64,000 nt of DNA from Astrothelium macrocarpum (taxonomy: Eukaryota > Ascomycota > Dothideomycetes > Trypetheliales > Trypetheliaceae), in assembly GCA_021030915.1 (NCBI GenBank), contig JAGEMR010000122.1, forward strand, positions 1-64,000. The letters run 5' to 3'. A model generated the notes under the pieces. It made no database searches and was not told the DNA's origin. It saw nothing but the letters and a program-made list of their open reading frames with translations. Positions 59,404 through 64,000 of the stretch are shown piece by piece. Made by a program: the position numbers and the translations under genes. Each line of letters begins with the position of its first letter. Within the stretch, counting starts at the first letter, position 1.

Positions 59404-60827
59404 AAGATCACCATGGAATCGACTGGAATGGGGTTGAGAGGGGTAGTTGAATAGTACGGTTGAGCATCTGTAGGAAGAATGGAAGAACTGCATTGAGATC
59501 ATGCAAAGGCACGGGCTAACATCAAAATCTAGGTTCTCATATTATTGCATAGGAAATTAAATGTCTTTGATGGACTGCATTATTCAAAGCCTAGTACAAA
59601 ATGTATTCAGCTTACTTACTATCACACTCTTGGCCTTGTCACCGCTTGGATTGCTCGATCGAAGATGGCTTCAGAACAGTGGGATATGAACCTCGAATAA
59701 AAATGATATGTTATAGATACGAATTGCTCCATGAGCAAAAATGTAGTAGAAACATCCTCGGCGGCAATCTCATCGAACGAAAGAGACACGAGTCTTGAAG
59801 GCTGCATATTCTTCAATAACCGTACGAAGAATGTAGTCGATAGAATCGACATTTCCCCTTCCCAATTCGGACTTACCAGCACAGCTCGTAATCTAGTAAT
59901 TATCTGTTGGAATATAATCTTTTACAATTTTGATGACTAATAATCATTCCTTTTGTGGCTCAACATTCTCTTCGCCCAGAACGAACCTCTTCGGATACTG
60001 TTGGTTGGCCAAAACTTTCTAGTCACTTCGCCATTGACGATGTGACTCGTGGAGTATCCCCTGCCCGATATCGAGGAAAAATGCTTTCGCCCAGACATAA
60101 ATTAGCATACCAAATGAAACTTGGTCATGTGGGTTACAGATGGGATCTTTAGGTGAATCTGCATACCTGAAAACTCGTCTGAAGCCCAGTGCTGTCTAGT
60201 CTGGGAGTCGAGAAGAAAGTCTTTGTAGGCAATTATATACAGCGCGCTTATTGGTTCGAAAAGGTTGTCGAATGGACAACATCCGAACAATTGTAGAAGA
60301 CTAAATAACGTGGAGAAGAGGTAGTACTCTACCTTATATGAAAGTGCGCAAAGACAGCTTATCTCACATATCAACAATTCGGTCGACCTTCAAACAGAAC
60401 ACTGACTTGAAGCTAACGAGACTTTGCAGGATGCGATGGCATGCTTGAATACAGCCTTGCTCGATGCGTCTACATCACCGCGACATATCCCCACCCGCCT
60501 GTGCGGTCGTCCTCAACGGACTTACGCAGACTGTGACGTCGCCCTCATCAAAGCTCGTCCTAAGATTTTGATGTTACCAAGATCCAAGGTTTCTGTCCCC
60601 TGACCTAGGGATAGTGGCAAAAACTCACAGCCTGCACTTTGTTGGCGACTAGGTCGATATCTGGAGTTTCCGCTGCCCACATCTAGTATTTTGTACGCTT
60701 AGTTTAAGATAATATGAATTGATGGCGACTGACCTTCGGCCCATCTAAGTCATAGTGCAAATTTCTCCATCTCAAGGTCGCTTAGACTCAGGTCTTTTCG
60801 ATAAGATCATCTTCCAATACCGTCAAT
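59404..60827. other. Intergenic upstream of TPR-CHAT gene, with possible gene relic
   Basis: No complete gene. A frame at 60406-60600 (+) reads LEANETLQDAMACLNTALLD then ASTSPRHIPTRL. This weakly resembles the TPR-to-CHAT linker of the following gene's family, so it could be a decayed fragment of a related gene. Confidence 0.35.
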
Positions 60828-63800
60828 ATGGCCGACCATGAAGGTTCTATTCGTGTCGCACGCAATGCAGTCGATGCAGCACCAGTAGATCGTCCTGGCC
60901 GAGCGAAACGATTGAGCGAACTTGCTTTTCAACTTCATAACAAATATTTGAAAGATGGACGGTTGGATGATCTTAATGACGCCCTACGAATCGGCCAAGA
61001 GGCCCTCAATGATATTCCACAAGATGACCCGACATACCTGCAACATTTTCTCAACTTTTCCGTATATGTCAATAATAAGTTCAGGACTACTGAGGCGGCT
61101 GCCGATCTTGAAAAAAATATACTGGTAACCCGCGAGGGAATAAATTTGATGCAGCTGGATCATCCAAAACGGCCGATACTTTTGAATAGACTTGCAGTTC
61201 TATTCAGTACTCGGTATGTACAAACAAATTCGCCAGATGATGTTGAGGAAGCAATTAGGATTCAACGGGAAACAATCAGCACGGCATCCGAAGATAATCC
61301 AAATTTGATGAGTTGGACCTCTAACCTTGCAGGCTTCCTCAGCGGGAGATATGAGAGGCTAGGTAACATAGCTGACCTTGAAGAGGCTACCCGAATCTGC
61401 CGTAACGTGGTCTATCTCACTCCTACAGAGTCCCCTGTGCGCCTCGTTTATCTTAGCAACTTGGGAAGCATACTTGACGAGAGGTACATGAGACTTGGAG
61501 AGACAACGGATCTCGACGAAGGCATAATAATCATTGAAGAAGCCATTGCTTCGATCCCAGACAATCATCCAAGTCGAGTTGAGTTAATGAATAACTATGG
61601 AACTTTACTGACCCACCGATACCTTGCCTCAGGAGCAATTACGAGCCTCGAAGAAGCCCTTCAAGCTGGAGAACAGGCCTTGAATTTGATGCCGCTGGAT
61701 CATCCTGATCGGACAACGTTTTTGAGCAATCATGCGATGCAATTGAGCCGAAGATACGAAAAAATGGGAACCACCGCCGACCTCGATAAAGCCATCCAAA
61801 TTGGACAAGAAGCAGTACAGATATCAGAGGAAGACCAGCGCCCTAGGTTGCTTAATAATCTTGGGATTCTCCTTAAGGATCAATATTTAATAACACTAAT
61901 GCCTGAAAGCCTTGAAAGCGCCATCCAAGCGCAACAAAGAGCGGTCAGTGCGACTCCCAAAGACCGTCCAGATGCCGTGATGTATCTACATAACCTTAAC
62001 AGTCTACTAGCAACCAAGTTTCGGACGACAGAAATGATAACCGACTTGGAGGAAGCTTGTCAGACCGGGCGGGAAGTTGTTGATATCTGTCCGGATAATC
62101 ATCCGAATCGGCTTATGTATTTGAGCACCCTTGGAGTTTTGCTTGCTCAGCTATCCGCCAAGAACCAGACGATTGGCGATCTGGAGGAAGCAGTCCAGAT
62201 TGCACAGGAAGTAGTCGACGCAACAGACGAAGACCATCCAGAAAGAGCGGCTCGATTGAACAATCTAGGGGATCGCCTAAGCAACAGGTTCACAAGGACA
62301 GGAGCAGTGACTGACCTCGAACGATCTATTTCATACCACCAGACTGCTCTCGGTCACCTTAATTCGCCCATACTACCACGTATTGAAGCGGGCAAATCGC
62401 TTCTGAAACGCTACGCAGCTATCTCAAATTGGCAAGAAGCGTACGAAGTGGCGAATACTACTCTAAAGCTCATTCCGAGACTATCCTCTACGTTGTTGGG
62501 GAGTAAAGACAAACAAAACACGCTCTCAGATGTAGCTGGACTGGCTTGTGACGCAGCATCTGTTGCTTTAAGTGCTGGAAAAGGGGCTTTGGCTGCTCTG
62601 CGCTTCCTGGAACAGGGTCGAGATTTGCTGGCAATATCTCAAGGAGAAATGCAACCAGACGTACCTGATCTAAAAGCGAGTTATCCGGAGCTAGCAGATC
62701 GGTTCGTACGTCTACGAGACGAGTTAGAGACGTCCCGGTCGATTGCACCTGGCAATTCTCGCATGCAGGCTCATGCGAATCGGCATTTCACAGAAGACAA
62801 CGAGCTTGACGAGCTGATCATAAAGATCCGCGAACAGCCTGGCTACGAAGACTTCTTACTTGCCCCAAGCGAGCTGGAGTTTCGAAAGGCTGCTGCACAC
62901 GGCCCAATTATCGTAGTCAACGTTAGCGAGTACCGTTGCGATGCGATGCTCGTTGAACAGCATCAAATACGTTCATTAGCTCTGCCATCGCTTAACATCG
63001 AAGATCTCAGTAAAAAGACGCAGCAAGACCTAGAGGACCGGAAAATTCTGGGGTGGCTCTGGGACGTCATTGCATGCCCAATTCTCAGCGCACTCGGGAT
63101 AACCGGACCTCCTCTGCAGGAAGATGACTTACCACATCTTTGGTGGCTACGAACAGGAGTTTTGAGCGTAATGCCCCTCCATGCCGCGGGGCACCACTAT
63201 CAAGGCTCTACAGAGGCAGTGCTCGATAGAGCGATGTCATCCTACAGCTCATCAATTAAGGCAATCATCCACGAACGTCGGCGTCACAACAGTCCAGAAT
63301 GGGAGTCCACCATTCGAGAGAAGGCTGTCCTCGTGGCCATGGAACATACTCCAGGAAACTCAAGCCTTCCTTATGCAACGGAGGAGATCTCAATGCTACG
63401 AGGTCTATGCAAGTCGAAGGGTTTCGACCCGATCGAACCCAGGCGATGCAAAGAAGAGGTCCTGTCACACCTGCTACAATGCAAGATCTTTCATTTTGCC
63501 GGGCACGGCTACACAGATGAGCACGATCCGTCCAAGAGCTCTCTGCTACTTGAAGACTGGCAGACAAACCCGCTAACGCTGGGGAGTTTGCAAGTCACCA
63601 ACCTGCGAGAGCGCGCGCCTTTTCTCGCCTATCTCTCGGCTTGTGGGACCGGGCAGATCCGTCATTGGCGGTTCCTGGATGAGAACCTCCACCTCATCAG
63701 CGGGTGTCAGATGGCTGGATTTCGCCATGTCATCGGGACGCAGTGGGAGGTCAACGACGAGTTCAGCATGGACATGGCGAGGATGACCTATGAGAACATA

Positions 63801-64000
63801 CGATGGGATGATTCGGCGGACGAGTCGGTGTGTCGCGCGCTCTACAAAGCTACTAAGGAGCTGCGAGATCGTTGGCTGTGCAGCTCAGAATGCGTAAGGG
63901 GAGGAAAGAGACAAGTTGGGAAGGAAGACGTGGACCAGGAGCGGGATGCAGAGGTCATTGTCTCTGATGATGACGACGACGAGAGTGATCGAGATACTGG
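60828..64000 (+). CDS. TPR-CHAT protease (partial, runs off window)
   Basis: One uninterrupted frame from ATG at 60828 to the window end, at least 1057 residues; no stop is reached. Residues about 30-520 are degenerate tetratricopeptide repeats of about 45-55 residues, each with an LEEA or DLEEAI-type helix start and a DHP(D/N)R turn. The CHAT domain starts about residue 680 and has a caspase-like His-Cys dyad: His893 in HFAGHGYTDEHDP and Cys939 in YLSACGTG. Further signatures are MPLHAAGHH and GFRHVIGTQWEVND. After about 1010 it becomes acidic. CHAT proteases are cysteine proteases of the separase/caspase clan; the TPRs probably sense a ligand or partner. In fungi the genes are variable and linked to conflict and cell death, but the substrate here is unknown. 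Confidence 0.9.
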   Translation, partial: MADHEGSIRVARNAVDAAPVDRPGRAKRLSELAFQLHNKYLKDGRLDDLNDALRIGQEALNDIPQDDPTYLQHFLNFSVYVNNKFRTTEAAADLEKNILVTREGINLMQLDHPKRPILLNRLAVLFSTRYVQTNSPDDVEEAIRIQRETISTASEDNPNLMSWTSNLAGFLSGRYERLGNIADLEEATRICRNVVYLTPTESPVRLVYLSNLGSILDERYMRLGETTDLDEGIIIIEEAIASIPDNHPSRVELMNNYGTLLTHRYLASGAITSLEEALQAGEQALNLMPLDHPDRTTFLSNHAMQLSRRYEKMGTTADLDKAIQIGQEAVQISEEDQRPRLLNNLGILLKDQYLITLMPESLESAIQAQQRAVSATPKDRPDAVMYLHNLNSLLATKFRTTEMITDLEEACQTGREVVDICPDNHPNRLMYLSTLGVLLAQLSAKNQTIGDLEEAVQIAQEVVDATDEDHPERAARLNNLGDRLSNRFTRTGAVTDLERSISYHQTALGHLNSPILPRIEAGKSLLKRYAAISNWQEAYEVANTTLKLIPRLSSTLLGSKDKQNTLSDVAGLACDAASVALSAGKGALAALRFLEQGRDLLAISQGEMQPDVPDLKASYPELADRFVRLRDELETSRSIAPGNSRMQAHANRHFTEDNELDELIIKIREQPGYEDFLLAPSELEFRKAAAHGPIIVVNVSEYRCDAMLVEQHQIRSLALPSLNIEDLSKKTQQDLEDRKILGWLWDVIACPILSALGITGPPLQEDDLPHLWWLRTGVLSVMPLHAAGHHYQGSTEAVLDRAMSSYSSSIKAIIHERRRHNSPEWESTIREKAVLVAMEHTPGNSSLPYATEEISMLRGLCKSKGFDPIEPRRCKEEVLSHLLQCKIFHFAGHGYTDEHDPSKSSLLLEDWQTNPLTLGSLQVTNLRERAPFLAYLSACGTGQIRHWRFLDENLHLISGCQMAGFRHVIGTQWEVNDEFSMDMARMTYENIRWDDSADESVCRALYKATKELRDRWLCSSECVRGGKRQVGKEDVDQERDAEVIVSDDDDDESDRDT

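Noticed and set aside
59404..60827. Gasdermin-like partner gene next to the CHAT protease
   Set aside because: No exon chain or hydrophobic pore-like N-terminus found in this interval; any partner would have to lie right of the window.

Overview
The window is chromosomal DNA from a filamentous ascomycete (Pezizomycotina). The short introns of about 50-100 bp with GT-AG borders, the compact gene spacing and the families present (highly reducing PKS, Och1, Rom2-type RhoGEF, fungal STAND-type N-terminal domains, BIM1-like copper protein) point there. A Leotiomycete-like fungus is my guess and is not proven. I rebuilt most genes by hand from splice sites. Where I give exon coordinates, the reading phase closes across every junction.

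Left edge (1-6.6 kb): two minus-strand genes carry NLR/STAND-type N-terminal helical domains without a visible NTPase, followed by an Och1-type mannosyltransferase. From 7.3 to 23 kb is an accessory block: a 13-exon highly reducing polyketide synthase (KS-AT-DH-CMeT-ER-KR-ACP, no thioesterase), a divergently transcribed LovG-like serine hydrolase 252 bp away, an uncharacterised 471-residue protein tail-to-tail with the hydrolase, and a DHA2 MFS exporter. The parts suggest a small biosynthetic cluster: PKS makes the chain, the hydrolase releases it, and the MFS protein may export it.

From 25 to 37 kb is a housekeeping and signalling stretch: Rom2-like Rho1 GEF, V-ATPase proteolipid subunit c (head-to-head with the GEF), a PKA catalytic subunit, an acyl-CoA synthetase and a sugar transporter. 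From 37 to 46 kb is gene-poor DNA with a BIM1/X325-like secreted copper-site protein, a small basic phospho-type protein and an epoxide-hydrolase-like enzyme. From 46 to 59 kb are a very large disordered protein, a short-chain dehydrogenase, transaldolase, Cu/Zn superoxide dismutase and Tudor-SN. The right edge (60.8 kb onward) holds the start of a TPR-CHAT protease gene that runs out of the window.

Three intergenic copies (18.9, 23.9 and 51.2 kb) of a roughly 240-bp inverted-repeat element with 4-bp target duplications form a MITE family. This family and the STAND/CHAT genes at the two edges are the least explained parts of the window.
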